From Butyrivibrio sp. XPD2002 (GTDB taxonomy: Bacteria; Bacillota; Clostridia; Lachnospirales; Lachnospiraceae): a DNA stretch of 64,000 nt. Shown piece after piece: positions 6,931-15,210 of the stretch. The translations under genes were made by a program, and so were the position numbers. Position 1 is the first letter of the stretch; the number at the start of each line of letters is the position of its first letter. Where the stretch lies: NCBI RefSeq assembly GCF_000423945.1, contig NZ_AUIY01000008.1, forward strand, positions 124,001 through 188,000. The letters run 5' to 3'. A model generated the notes under the pieces. It had not been told where the DNA came from. It searched no databases and saw only the letters and a program-made list of their open reading frames with translations.

Positions 6931-8424
6931 TCATGCATGTTTTTTGAAATCTTTGGCAAGGTCTGGTTTCTTCTCTTCAAATCTCATAAGATTATCATTT
7001 CCTATCCTATTAGCCGGTGCATAATTTTCATACTTCTTTTTTTGATGTGGCTGCGATTTCCAAATCTCATCGGCAACAGGGGCCCACTTGAGAGCATAGT
7101 CATCACACTTTGCACATAAATGCTCTACACTCTCCTCCGATTCTTCATTTGTGCCATGTGCTTTTGATCTTTCCACCATCTCCCTTAGAAGTTTTGGATT
7201 TTCGAGCATCGGACACGGTCTTAAATGATTTTTATTAAAGGGCTGTCCCTTATGATATTCCATGAAAAGCGGACTCTTTAGCATTTCCAAAATAGAATTG
7301 TCATGTATATTAGTGTTTGAAAAATGGATGAAAACGCAAGGTTCTGCATCTCCGCTTGAGTTAATATGGAAATAATTCCTTCCACCTGCAATACATCCAC
7401 CTACAGCTTCTCCGTCATTCTGAAAATCCATCGGAAAGAAGCCTGTATCACATTCGTTTGAGCGAATCCATCTGATACGTTCTATCATCATCTTTCTCTG
7501 CTCTACGGTAGGCATCAGCTCCGGTACCGCATTATTTCCAACCGGCATATAGTGGAAGAAAAAGCCAAATCTCGCGCCTTTTTCTGCAATATACTTTATA
7601 AATTCAGGATTTGTCACGGCTTCAATATTATTTCTTGTATAGCAAATAGATGTACCAAAGAGAATTCCGTATTTTTTGAAAAGAGACATTGCATTCATCA
7701 CTGCATCATAATGACCGATTCCTCTTCTTGCATCATTAGTTTCAGGTGTCCCCTCTATGGAAAGCATGAATGTAATATTTCCCAGCCGTACAACCTCTTT
7801 ACAAAAATCATCATCCACAAGAGTTGAATTACTATATATTCCGAACTGCACATCATTATGCTTTTCTGCAAGCTTAAGTATATCTGCCTTCCTGACAAGG
7901 GGCTCTCCACCTGTCATCATATAGAGATACACGCCCAGCTCTTTTCCCTGAGTTACTATCTTATCCATATCGGCAAAAGACAAATTGTTCTTTGGTCCAT
8001 AAGTGCCTGACCAGCATCCTTTACAGTGCATATTGCAGGCAGAAGTAGGATCAAAAAGTATAAGCCATGGTATGTTACAGCCGTATTTTTCCCTGTTCTT
8101 CCGTATAGTCTTTGTTCCCCTGAAGAAAGCCTCGTACCCCAGATTGAGCATGGTCATTTTGGCTATATGCGGATCAGTTTCATCCACTACTCTGTTTATA
8201 AAGTTTACCCAGCGGTTATCCGGATCCTTAAATGCACGTCTAACAGCTTTCAGTTTTTCAGGATCAGCAGCCTTCTTTCCCCAAAAGCGTTCTGCTTCAT
8301 CAACGAGCTTTAAGTATGTTTTGGTGCGGTCATCAGTCTTATCAAGATGGCCAAGGAATTTGTCTATCAGGATACTAAAAGCTTGTCTTTGCGCTGCATG
8401 TGAAATATTTGTAAATGTGTTCAT
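6931..8424 (-). CDS. Radical SAM enzyme with C-terminal cysteine cluster
   Basis: A 497-residue enzyme. The [4Fe-4S] radical SAM motif is CNMHCKGC (Cys130, Cys134, Cys137), preceded by FDPTSACN and followed by the glycine-rich MTGGEPL box that contacts S-adenosylmethionine. Later cysteines (GGCIAGG, AEPCVF, RPCPML, HLCAKC) suggest a SPASM-like second cluster region. The start MNTFTNIS has GGGAG upstream. About 110 residues precede the radical domain. It is divergent from a TetR-type regulator 146 bp away. The substrate cannot be told from sequence; peptide or metabolite modification are both possible. No precursor peptide gene is evident next to it. Confidence 0.88.
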   Translation of the reverse strand: MNTFTNISHAAQRQAFSILIDKFLGHLDKTDDRTKTYLKLVDEAERFWGKKAADPEKLKAVRRAFKDPDNRWVNFINRVVDETDPHIAKMTMLNLGYEAFFRGTKTIRKNREKYGCNIPWLILFDPTSACNMHCKGCWSGTYGPKNNLSFADMDKIVTQGKELGVYLYMMTGGEPLVRKADILKLAEKHNDVQFGIYSNSTLVDDDFCKEVVRLGNITFMLSIEGTPETNDARRGIGHYDAVMNAMSLFKKYGILFGTSICYTRNNIEAVTNPEFIKYIAEKGARFGFFFHYMPVGNNAVPELMPTVEQRKMMIERIRWIRSNECDTGFFPMDFQNDGEAVGGCIAGGRNYFHINSSGDAEPCVFIHFSNTNIHDNSILEMLKSPLFMEYHKGQPFNKNHLRPCPMLENPKLLREMVERSKAHGTNEESEESVEHLCAKCDDYALKWAPVADEIWKSQPHQKKKYENYAPANRIGNDNLMRFEEKKPDLAKDFKKHA

Positions 8425-8510
8425 ATCGTCTCCCAGTATTTTTATGTATATTGACAAAACATCTGTCTGATAATACATTTATATCATCTATACAAATGTC
8501 AAACAATATG

Positions 8511-8551
8511 TTGTGCGTATTTGATACACAATTTTACAAAATGTCGTGACA
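8511..8551. promoter_or_regulatory. Candidate operators between radical SAM and tetR genes
   Basis: TTGTG (8511-8515) and CACAA (8527-8531) form an inverted repeat, and TGTC (8542-8545) with GACA (8548-8551) a second short one, in the divergent intergenic region. This is the usual place for a TetR-family autoregulatory operator. TTTGATACA at 8520-8528 also occurs in the palindrome at 6647-6667. Confidence 0.4.
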
Positions 8552-8569
8552 ATACAAATGGAGGCCAAA

Positions 8570-9118
8570 ATGTCCACAGAGCTTGAAAAAAGAAATATAC
8601 GAAGAATGTCAAATAAGGAGTCCAATAGAATTACTAAAGAATGCATCTGTGATGCGCTGATTGGATTGATGAAAGAGCATCCGTACAAAGATATAAATAT
8701 GACCATGATAATAAAAAAATCAGGAGCTTCAAGAGCTTCTGTCTACAGAAATTATCCTTCAAAAGAGGCTATCATTCAAGACATTACAAAAAACATAACT
8801 GACGAGCTCAGCGCTTCTTTGACAGGACTGTTGCAGAAAAGTAACACGTATGAGTGGTTTTTAAAGGTGTTTTCAAGGCTGCACTCCGATAAAGACATGT
8901 GTGTACTTATCCGTAATTCAAATATCTCTTTTACGGATATGTTCTATAATGCCTTATGTATTGCCTCAGACAGCGAATACGCTTCCCATCATGAATATAT
9001 TGCCAGAGGTATTGCTGCCGGCTTATGGGAAGTGTCGCTGACATGGATAAAAAACGGTATGAAAGAATCTCCTGAATATATGGCAAGGGTATGCTCAGAA
9101 ACCTTAAGATTGGAATGA
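8570..9118 (+). CDS. TetR/AcrR family transcriptional regulator
   Basis: A 182-residue regulator. The N-terminal helix-turn-helix spans about residues 20-60 (TKECICDALIGLM...ASRASVYRNYPSKEAII), typical of the TetR family, with a variable helical ligand domain after it and the C-terminal ITxxL-like region. The start MSTELEK was chosen because GGAGG lies five bases upstream; a longer frame begins 24 bp earlier. It is transcribed away from the radical SAM gene and probably represses it. The ligand is unknown. Confidence 0.88.
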   Translation: MSTELEKRNIRRMSNKESNRITKECICDALIGLMKEHPYKDINMTMIIKKSGASRASVYRNYPSKEAIIQDITKNITDELSASLTGLLQKSNTYEWFLKVFSRLHSDKDMCVLIRNSNISFTDMFYNALCIASDSEYASHHEYIARGIAAGLWEVSLTWIKNGMKESPEYMARVCSETLRLE

Positions 9119-9225
9119 AAATTACTTAACGAAACATCCAAAAGTTTTATTCAAGAGACAAAATCTGAAAAGCTTGCCCCATCCGGAAACAAATCCTGAT
9201 TCATATCATCACGTCACCCTTCATA

Positions 9226-9354
9226 CTATACTGACACGGCATTTCGTCCAAGGATATTGGGTTCGTCTGTAAAAAAAGCAATGATTGTATCCCCAAAGTA
9301 CTCTGAAAGCTCAGCATAGTATTTCTCATGAGTCAGTTCAATAAACTTTTGCAC
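9226..9354 (-). pseudogene. Remnant of a glycosidase-like gene
   Basis: The minus strand reads about 42 residues, including FIELTHEKYYAELSEYFGD and AFFTDEPNILGRNA, before a stop. The THExYY...YFGxTIxxFFTDEP pattern resembles a core stretch of large glycoside hydrolases (GH106 or GH2-like) in gut Firmicutes. Nothing else of the gene is present and an IS30 fragment abuts it, so it is a leftover of a disrupted gene. Family assignment is by memory of the motif only. Confidence 0.45.
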
Positions 9355-9511
9355 CTTCATAACGTTTTCCTTTAAATACACGATGCTTTTCAATTTCTCT
9401 GATTACAGTTGAATGGGATTTTCCTATCTTTCTAGATATCAGATTAGGATTAAGATTATTATCAAGACCTTCCTGAATATAAACACGATCATCTAATGTC
9501 ATATGAGACAT
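9338..9511 (-). pseudogene. IS30-family transposase, N-terminal fragment
   Basis: A 57-residue frame, MSHMTLDDRVYIQEGLDNNL then ISRKIGKSHSTVIREIEKH, which is the N-terminal helix-turn-helix of IS30-type transposases (L.xRxxIxxxL..., IAxxxgrs.sTIxREI). IS30 transposases are normally over 300 residues, so the DDE catalytic domain is missing. The frame then runs into the glycosidase-like remnant. No intact inverted repeats were found. Confidence 0.7.
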
Positions 9512-9690
9512 TTTTTCACCTGTCTTTCATATAATGTGTTGATCATCATATGAACACAAGAGACCCATATTCGAAATACGTCTTGATATATAGAAAAAAA
9601 GAATTCTCAGACTAAACGCAACACCTATAGAATAGTGTGCTTTTAATCTGAGAAATACGCGTTTAACTAAATAATTTACAAAGCTGCTTT

Positions 9691-9792
9691 TCACATTCTT
9701 TTTTCGTGATTTCTCCATGCTTTTCCGAATACATCCATTGGTTTGTCTGCCTGAAAAGACAGATGGAGATCTCCAAGTGCATATAGTGCCAT
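9691..9792 (-). pseudogene. Metallophosphoesterase, N-terminal fragment
   Basis: Thirty-three residues starting MALYALGDLHLSFQADKPMD and reading FGKAWRNHEKR before a stop. GDLHLS is the metal-binding GDxH motif of calcineurin-like phosphoesterases. The full family protein is about 230 residues, so only the start remains. It begins directly after the stop of the DedA-like gene (TAAATG), so the two were probably an operon before the deletion. Confidence 0.65.
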
Positions 9793-10485
9793 TTATTCAC
9801 CACTATTAACAGTTTTTTTCTTAATAAGCATAGCAACAGCCAGGTAAACGACTACTGCAATGATCGCGCCCGCAGCAATATAGCTGTATTGGTTCTCTAG
9901 CATCTTTTCAGCTCCGAATGTATAGATAAAGATATGCGGAAACCTTGCAACAAAAGTGATCAGGATCCATTGGACCACATTTTCTTTTGAATAAAAGCCA
10001 AGCCATGCATACGTATCTTTTGGTAATGGTAAAAGCATGAACAGAACATGTACTAATACCGGATTTTTATTTAGAACAAGATTTTCAACCTGTTCCAATT
10101 TACTTTTGGGAAAAAGCAGAAGCAAAAAATCTCTTCCAAATTTCTTTCCCAAGAGGAATGCAGTTGTGTTTGCCATAGTTGCAAATATATCACAAATGAT
10201 TGCTCCCTTAATGCCTCCAAATGCAGCGCCAGCAGCAAGATAAAACGGAAGTCCTGGTATGCAGTTTGAGAGTGTCTGTAAAAAAACAAAAAATCCAAAC
10301 ACTAATAGTCCAAAGATGCCTCTGCTTTTAACATATTCTTGAAATCCATCTGCATCACCAACAAAAGCAATCATAGGTTTTCCAATTAAAAAGTAAATAC
10401 CAAGCAGGAAAAAAGCAACAAAACATACAATCAGGATTCTCCGCTTATTATTCTTTTGAGATTTGTTTGTGGACTCTGATTGCAT
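9793..10485 (-). CDS. TVP38/TMEM64 (DedA-like, VTT domain) membrane protein
   Basis: A 230-residue membrane protein. A membrane segment at about 17-37 is followed by the VTT domain with re-entrant features (NCIPGLPFYLAAGAAFGGIKGA at about 73-94, then GKKFGRDF) and further membrane helices at about 135-215. The family is linked to lipid scrambling/flippase activity and membrane homeostasis. The start has GGAGAGG seven bases upstream. It precedes the metallophosphoesterase remnant. Specific substrate unknown. Confidence 0.85.
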   Translation of the reverse strand: MQSESTNKSQKNNKRRILIVCFVAFFLLGIYFLIGKPMIAFVGDADGFQEYVKSRGIFGLLVFGFFVFLQTLSNCIPGLPFYLAAGAAFGGIKGAIICDIFATMANTTAFLLGKKFGRDFLLLLFPKSKLEQVENLVLNKNPVLVHVLFMLLPLPKDTYAWLGFYSKENVVQWILITFVARFPHIFIYTFGAEKMLENQYSYIAAGAIIAVVVYLAVAMLIKKKTVNSGE

Positions 10486-10521
10486 CGCATGTCCTCTCCA
10501 AAATGACAGTATATGTGAAAA

Positions 10522-11256
10522 TCATTCGAGCCTATCTGTTACAAGTTCTGCCCAGGCCGGTACAAACCCTGAACCGATAGCAACCTTTTGGGAAGCGATA
10601 TGTCCCATGGAAGTACCGTAATATGGAAGCCTTCCCTTATCAAGGATCTCATTTTTAAGAAGCGCAACAAGCATCTTTCCTATGCCCTTCTGTCTTCCGT
10701 TTGGCTCCACATTTATTCCTATCTGCCACATCATAGGACTGTCCATGCTTGCCCCTGCCATACCAAGGATTTCACCATCCTTTATGGCTGCGACACCTAC
10801 CATGTCAGGTGCAGTTTTGCAGAAGGTATAAGCTTCGCAGAACCTGTTATCTCCCCTAAACTGCTCGATTTCCTTGCCCCGATACCACTTAATATCATAT
10901 CCGGAAGTGTCTACATCAGATTTTTCCTCGGATATATAAAACGGATGGGACATGCCTATCTGGTATCCATCCTGATGCAGTCTGTCGTTCAGCTTTCGAA
11001 GGTTTTTTGCTTCCATAAACCACTCAGAGCCATAACTTTCAAAGTTTTCCTGACACCAGGCAATAATATCTTCTCTGCCGGTAAACAGGAGCTTTCCGTT
11101 AACACATACAAGCTTAAGGTAGCATTCTTCTTTTTCCTGGTATCTGCGCCTGCCATCTACAGGGCTATACTTAGTAAAGTGGTTTTTATCATCAATTACA
11201 TCTTCCCGAGAGCAACAGTAATCACGGGATAGCTGTTCACAAAGTATATCGTTCAT
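10522..11256 (-). CDS. GNAT family N-acetyltransferase
   Basis: A 244-residue protein whose C-terminal half is a GNAT fold: VGVAAIKDGEILGMAG (beta 4 region), then NVEPNGRQKGIGKMLVALL, which contains the acetyl-CoA pyrophosphate-binding motif Q/RxxGxG/A. The N-terminal 110 residues are a family-specific extension. It starts 4 bp after a small Imm35/YrhB-like gene, so the two are probably co-translated. The acceptor substrate cannot be predicted. Alternative readings such as acyltransferase are covered by the same fold. Confidence 0.85.
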   Translation of the reverse strand: MNDILCEQLSRDYCCSREDVIDDKNHFTKYSPVDGRRRYQEKEECYLKLVCVNGKLLFTGREDIIAWCQENFESYGSEWFMEAKNLRKLNDRLHQDGYQIGMSHPFYISEEKSDVDTSGYDIKWYRGKEIEQFRGDNRFCEAYTFCKTAPDMVGVAAIKDGEILGMAGASMDSPMMWQIGINVEPNGRQKGIGKMLVALLKNEILDKGRLPYYGTSMGHIASQKVAIGSGFVPAWAELVTDRLE

Positions 11257-11260
11257 AGTC

Positions 11261-11452
11261 CTACTCCATCTCTCCGGTTTCTTTACTGATCCTTATTGTG
11301 CTGTCTCCCATAAGCGGCATGATATCCCCGTCTTCTCTGACAAGACCAAGTCCGAAACACCAATACTCCGGATCCTCAAATGAGTTTACAATAACAAGAT
11401 TATCTGCCAGCTTTTGTTTTAATATTTCTCTGGCTTGTTTCTGATCTATCAC
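11261..11452 (-). CDS. Small YrhB/Imm35-like protein
   Basis: A 63-residue protein starting at a GTG with AAGAGG upstream. The pattern YWCFGLGLV followed by PLMGDSTIRISKETGEM recalls the YrhB/Imm35 immunity-like fold, in which a Gly-rich loop precedes a V/ISKxTG strand. It is immediately upstream of the GNAT gene. Function unknown; an immunity role is only suggested by the resemblance and no toxin gene is visible nearby. Confidence 0.6.
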   Translation of the reverse strand: MIDQKQAREILKQKLADNLVIVNSFEDPEYWCFGLGLVREDGDIMPLMGDSTIRISKETGEME

Positions 11453-11485
11453 GCTAAAACCTCTTCTTTACTTTAAGCTCATTTT

Positions 11486-12283
11486 TCATTTTCTACTATG
11501 ATCGCGATGGTCACGGAGGGCAGTCTTAAGACTGTCAAGAACAAGCTCCCTTCCACGATTATGCTCGCTGCTACTATTAAGCAATGGTGTAAAACTTTTA
11601 ATATTATCTACAATCCTCTTTTGATTGACATTACTTCTTTCTATAAAAGCTCTGCTCCTCTCAATTCTGTTTTTGATATTTTCTGGAATCTCTGCGACTT
11701 TATCGTATCTTTCCTGGGCTTTTTCGTTAAATTCGGCGTGGATTTTTTCAACTTCCTCAAGCAGCTGTGAAAGGCTGACTTCTGTCATAGCAAAATCTGC
11801 ACCGAACAGGATTGCGAAGCATAGGGCAAGAAGCTCATAGATTAGTGGTGGGATAAGCCCTCTTGCAAATGCTATCAGCGGAAGCAGATACTTTATGATA
11901 AGAACACCGGCTATCCCAAATGTGCAGCTTACAGGGACGCATATCCTCCCCTGTATATTGAGCGGCATTTTACTGTAATCCCACCATCTGGCATGGAATC
12001 TTTTTTCTAGAACCCATGAGGTACCAAATTCTGCTATGGCGCTTCCTATATAACATAGGATAAACAATATCCATACAGGAAAATCAGGATCTGAAAGCCT
12101 TGGAAAAATAACAAGAACTAATGATGCGCCCACTACACATGAGCCATATATGGGACAGATGGGGCCGAAAAGAAAGCCTCTGTCGGCCCATTTCTTTTCT
12201 TTTACAGTGCAGTATATGGATTCCCACACCCAACCCAGAAAGCTGTACAGAATAAATTCGACAAAGTACTGAGAAACAATCAT
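11486..12283 (-). CDS. CmpB-type putative ABC transporter permease (PF06541-like)
   Basis: A 265-residue membrane protein. The first 160 residues contain four to five membrane segments and the family signature YSFLGWVWESIYCTVKEKKW and NRGFLFGP-like DRGFLFGPICPIYG, then WWDYSKMPLNIQGRICVP. The last 100 residues are a charged, helical cytoplasmic tail. The family is annotated as a type IV ABC permease but its transport role is not established. No ATPase partner is next to it. It lies upstream of the YrhB-like and GNAT genes with a 33-bp gap. Confidence 0.8.
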   Translation of the reverse strand: MIVSQYFVEFILYSFLGWVWESIYCTVKEKKWADRGFLFGPICPIYGSCVVGASLVLVIFPRLSDPDFPVWILFILCYIGSAIAEFGTSWVLEKRFHARWWDYSKMPLNIQGRICVPVSCTFGIAGVLIIKYLLPLIAFARGLIPPLIYELLALCFAILFGADFAMTEVSLSQLLEEVEKIHAEFNEKAQERYDKVAEIPENIKNRIERSRAFIERSNVNQKRIVDNIKSFTPLLNSSSEHNRGRELVLDSLKTALRDHRDHSRK

Positions 12284-12340
12284 AACTAACCTACAATATC
12301 TGCTTTCCTTTAAATATTTCTTTCAGGCGATGCTGAATTT

Positions 12341-12592
12341 TCATTCGAAATACTGTATCTTCTCTATCACCTTTACAGGAGAAGATACAAGCTCTGCAAA
12401 TGCCTTCCCATCAGTCTTTTTCCCTACAATACTGCCGTAATGTGTGGGGATTGCATACTCGGGACGAATGATGTTTACGAGCTCTGCAGCTCTTTTAACA
12501 TCCATCGTATATGTTCCGCCTACAGGGACAAGTGCGATATCACATCTGACTTGCTTTGCCTCTTTTGTTGCGCCGGTATCTCCGGCAATATC
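12341..12592 (-). pseudogene. Metallo-beta-lactamase-fold hydrolase, C-terminal fragment
   Basis: The minus strand reads DIAGDTGATKEAKQ, CDIALVPVGGTYTMD, then RPEYAIPTHYGSIVG and a stop. This is the C-terminal third of a metal-dependent hydrolase of the UPF0173/Lactamase_B_3 group, including the GDT and PTHYG metal-ligand motifs. The N-terminal HxHxDH region is absent; upstream sequence changes abruptly near 12,600 where a plus-strand gene starts. It is a deletion remnant. Confidence 0.75.
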
Positions 12593-12620
12593 CTCACGTA
12601 TATACCCATTGTATCAAATC

Positions 12621-12851
12621 ATGAACTACCACGCACCTAATGGTGACAATGTCTTTGATGATGATGGATGGCCGCTAGACTTTATAAACACTCTTCGCAG
12701 CTGGAAAGAAATGCGCGAATACTTTGACTGCGTAAATGAAGAACAAAAAGAATCTGAAGAAGGCACTCAAAGCTTTGCTTCTATACCTGATGGAAATGTG
12801 TTTGATGATTTTCCAGAAGACTTTCTAGGCGCAACAGATTTACCTTTCTGA
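12621..12851 (+). CDS. Small acidic protein, unknown function
   Basis: A 76-residue acidic protein (MNYHAPNGDNVFDDDGWPLD start) with an internal near-repeat: DNVFDDDGWPLDF near residue 9 and GNVFDDFPEDF near residue 58. No membrane segment or known domain. The ribosome binding site is poor, and the gene begins at the junction with a truncated hydrolase gene, so its own promoter may be missing. It could be the C-terminal end of a longer lost gene. A hairpin follows its stop. Confidence 0.4.
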   Translation: MNYHAPNGDNVFDDDGWPLDFINTLRSWKEMREYFDCVNEEQKESEEGTQSFASIPDGNVFDDFPEDFLGATDLPF

Positions 12852-12861
12852 CTTATAACTC

Positions 12862-12885
12862 AGCCCGCGGAGTAATCCGTGGGCT
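12862..12885 (+). terminator. Hairpin after the small acidic protein gene
   Basis: AGCCCGCGG (12862-12870) pairs with CCGTGGGCT (12877-12885) with one G-T pair. No strong T-run follows, so it is a stem-loop at the 3' end rather than a classical terminator. Confidence 0.5.
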
Positions 12886-12908
12886 ATTAAAATGGCTCCA
12901 ACATACAG

Positions 12909-13035
12909 ACCCTCAAACCAGACCCTCAAACCAGACCCTCAAACTAGACCCTCAAACCAAACCCTCAAAAACTCCCCATACTAAAAGGGCCTGACCCTCA
13001 AGTCAGACCCTCAAAACGCTTGGCAAACCCTCAAA
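12909..13035. repeat. Array of 13-bp direct repeats (ACCCTCAAA core)
   Basis: The 9-mer ACCCTCAAA (one copy ends in G) starts at 12909, 12922, 12935, 12948, 12961, 12994, 13007 and 13027. The first five are exactly 13 bp apart (unit CAGACCCTCAAAC). The frames contain stops, so it is not protein-coding. It lies in the 3' trailer of the ATPase-Toprim operon. It could be iterons, a protein-binding array or a structured RNA. Confidence 0.85.
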
Positions 13036-13057
13036 AAGTTTGATTATCCCACTTTTA

Positions 13058-13768
13058 TTATTTTCTTTTTTTTCTTTCTTCTCTGATTTCTTTAAAGCAA
13101 ATGCCAAGATTTGACCATCTTTCCAGGGAATGAAGATCTTTCTGAATAAATTCCCAGGATTCTTTGTAGTCATCCGACTTGCAAAAATCAGAATCGATTA
13201 TGAAACAAAGGAAGCCCTCCAAGTCATCCCTATACCTGATTGCAAAAGTATATGCATCGTCTTCTTTTTCATCATCAGAGCTATTTAGCTTATTGTACAG
13301 CACATGATCAAGATTACTTGACATATAATATGCTTTATATGGCACAGATACCCATACGCTATTTAGTGCTGATAACCTTAACATGATTTCGCTTTTTTTC
13401 TCGTTACGTTTTATTATCTGTTCAGGTCTACACGTTTTTATTTCTTGAAGCGTATATATCGGTTCTTCAGCATTAGCATCTTCTATGACGTGATCTTTTG
13501 GAATAAAAGCCCCATCCGTATCAATGATATGGATGACACTCAAAAAATTTTCCTGCTTAAAATGATTTGCTTTTGCATAAGCTTTGACAATATTTCCGAC
13601 TTTGGAAGCAATGTTTTCCGGCTTGGCAGTACTTTCAGAAGTTATATCTCCATGAGTTATTTCTACATGTACCGTATTTTTATCGTACAGTCTGCTAAGA
13701 ATTACACCCAAAGCACTGTCATCGGAAGGCCCCTCGACTATTACAAAAACTATTTTCTTACGAGCCAC
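13058..13768 (-). CDS. Toprim-type nuclease-like protein, partner of the ATPase
   Basis: A 236-residue protein starting at a GTG. Toprim features are visible: the first strand with the conserved Glu (KIVFVIVEGPSDD, Glu12) and later HIIDTDGAF with the DxD acidic pair, then a second acidic strand CFIIDSDF. The C-terminal tail is very basic. It overlaps the upstream ATPase gene by 11 bp, so they are translated together. ATPase plus Toprim pairs are the layout of AbiL, RloAB and PARIS-type anti-phage systems; which of these, if any, is not decidable here. The role is inferred from fold and context. Confidence 0.75.
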   Translation of the reverse strand: MARKKIVFVIVEGPSDDSALGVILSRLYDKNTVHVEITHGDITSESTAKPENIASKVGNIVKAYAKANHFKQENFLSVIHIIDTDGAFIPKDHVIEDANAEEPIYTLQEIKTCRPEQIIKRNEKKSEIMLRLSALNSVWVSVPYKAYYMSSNLDHVLYNKLNSSDDEKEDDAYTFAIRYRDDLEGFLCFIIDSDFCKSDDYKESWEFIQKDLHSLERWSNLGICFKEIREERKKRK

Positions 13769-15182
13769 TTATCTCACCTGCCTCCCGGAAAGCAAGAGCT
13801 ATTTCAGCGTTATTCGTATGATCATAAACTTCTTCGTTCTGCTCGCCTAATACTATATCTCTGAAATAAAAATCTCTAAGGTTATTGTTTTCCTTAACTC
13901 CACTCATCCTTATATATCTATTCTTTGGATTTGTCGTTGTAAATGCAATAAATCCCTTATCAAGTGTCTCTAATGGCCTGAGATTGTGAGATGTAAAGAT
14001 TAACTGTCCCTTTCCTTTCTCCGATAATATCCTAAGGATTTCCCCAAGCAAATATTCAAAAACACCGGAATCCAGCTCATCAATGGCTACCGTAATAGAA
14101 GTCTGGTTATAGATTACTATAAGCAACTGTAGAATTGATACAATCTTTTTTATTCCTTCTGACTCATATTTCAGAGGAATCTCTTTATTATTCTTATGCG
14201 ACATCAGCTGTATTCTGTTTGCAACTTGACCGTCCTGCTGAACAATTTTTCCCAGATCTTTTACACTAATAGTTAATCCCGGAACTATTTTCTCCAAAAC
14301 AATATTCATGTCCTGCATGACTTTTTTCACAAGCTCAAGCATTTCCTCAGGAATAATAGAAGTTCCATCAAGGAGGATAACCATATTGCCAACTGCGCCT
14401 TTTTGTGCTTTCTCGTACTTAAAGGCAAGTGGCAGGGCATTCATGCTAATGACACCTGAGTTCGCAGTGTTTATAACAAATAATTCAAAATTACCATAGG
14501 TAATTAAGCTTTCTATCATCTGATAATGTCTAAGGAACTCAGTATCATGATTATTGTTACTTCTAGCTCTTATGTTATTTATTAACTCAGGGGAAAAGAT
14601 AAAGGATCTGGAAGATGCCGAAGCAACCCTCTTTGTAACCAACAAGTCAAGTTTGAGCTTTTTATCATTTCCAATAAGGCATTCACGCTTAGGAGCAGGA
14701 AGAAATAACTCGTCTGTCCTTGTATCTATAAGTGTAGATTTCCTTATCTTTTCTGATTTTGATTCATAGGAGTAGCTGATAACCTCATCATATACTACTG
14801 TTTTATACTTTTCTTTTGTACCCGTAGTAATATCTGAGTTTTGTCCGGTAACATCTTCTTCCTTCTTTATACAAAACTCATAAAAAACCTCATATTCACA
14901 TTCTTTGTTCTTCACACTAAACACATATCTGAGTTTTGCAAAATCCGCATCAACCTGTATGTAATCTGCAAACATAGGTGGTATTCGTTGGCCACAAAGG
15001 TTGTATTTTAGCAGAAGAATAGCGTCAATGAGCGCCGTCTTACCTGAACCATTCTGCCCATATATCCCTAGTATACTAGTTCGATATGCTTTCCTCGTGT
15101 TTACTAATTCAACCTGCCCTGATATCACGTTCTTGAAGTTCTCAATGGATATTCCAGTGATTCTTACATCAAGCTTAGACAT
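13758..15182 (-). CDS. AAA/ABC-type ATPase of a two-gene putative anti-phage system
   Basis: A 474-residue SMC/RecF-like (AAA15/AAA21 type) ATPase. Walker A is YGQNGSGKTA (residues 41-50) following the RecF-like start GISIENFKN, and the Walker B/D-loop region is AIDELDSGVFEYL at about residue 375, followed by a switch His in FTSHNLRPLE. The centre is a long insertion. GGAGG lies seven bases before the ATG. A 17-bp-spaced promoter and CGATACA inverted repeats lie upstream. It overlaps the Toprim gene. Such ATPases sense phage products and control the Toprim effector in known systems; here this is inference. Confidence 0.8.
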   Translation of the reverse strand: MSKLDVRITGISIENFKNVISGQVELVNTRKAYRTSILGIYGQNGSGKTALIDAILLLKYNLCGQRIPPMFADYIQVDADFAKLRYVFSVKNKECEYEVFYEFCIKKEEDVTGQNSDITTGTKEKYKTVVYDEVISYSYESKSEKIRKSTLIDTRTDELFLPAPKRECLIGNDKKLKLDLLVTKRVASASSRSFIFSPELINNIRARSNNNHDTEFLRHYQMIESLITYGNFELFVINTANSGVISMNALPLAFKYEKAQKGAVGNMVILLDGTSIIPEEMLELVKKVMQDMNIVLEKIVPGLTISVKDLGKIVQQDGQVANRIQLMSHKNNKEIPLKYESEGIKKIVSILQLLIVIYNQTSITVAIDELDSGVFEYLLGEILRILSEKGKGQLIFTSHNLRPLETLDKGFIAFTTTNPKNRYIRMSGVKENNNLRDFYFRDIVLGEQNEEVYDHTNNAEIALAFREAGEISGS

Positions 15183-15210
15183 CTTTCACCTCCACCAATT
15201 TTGACAAAAG

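Noticed and set aside
9527..9718. 63-codon minus-strand frame upstream of the IS30 fragment
   Set aside because: It overlaps the metallophosphoesterase remnant in another frame and has no supporting features.
12444..12851. Longer plus-strand frame including the 76-residue protein
   Set aside because: Its first half lies opposite the recognisable metallo-beta-lactamase-fold remnant, so only the part from 12621 is kept.
12909..13035. CRISPR or coding tandem repeat interpretation
   Set aside because: The 13-bp period leaves no spacers, and stop codons occur in the frames.
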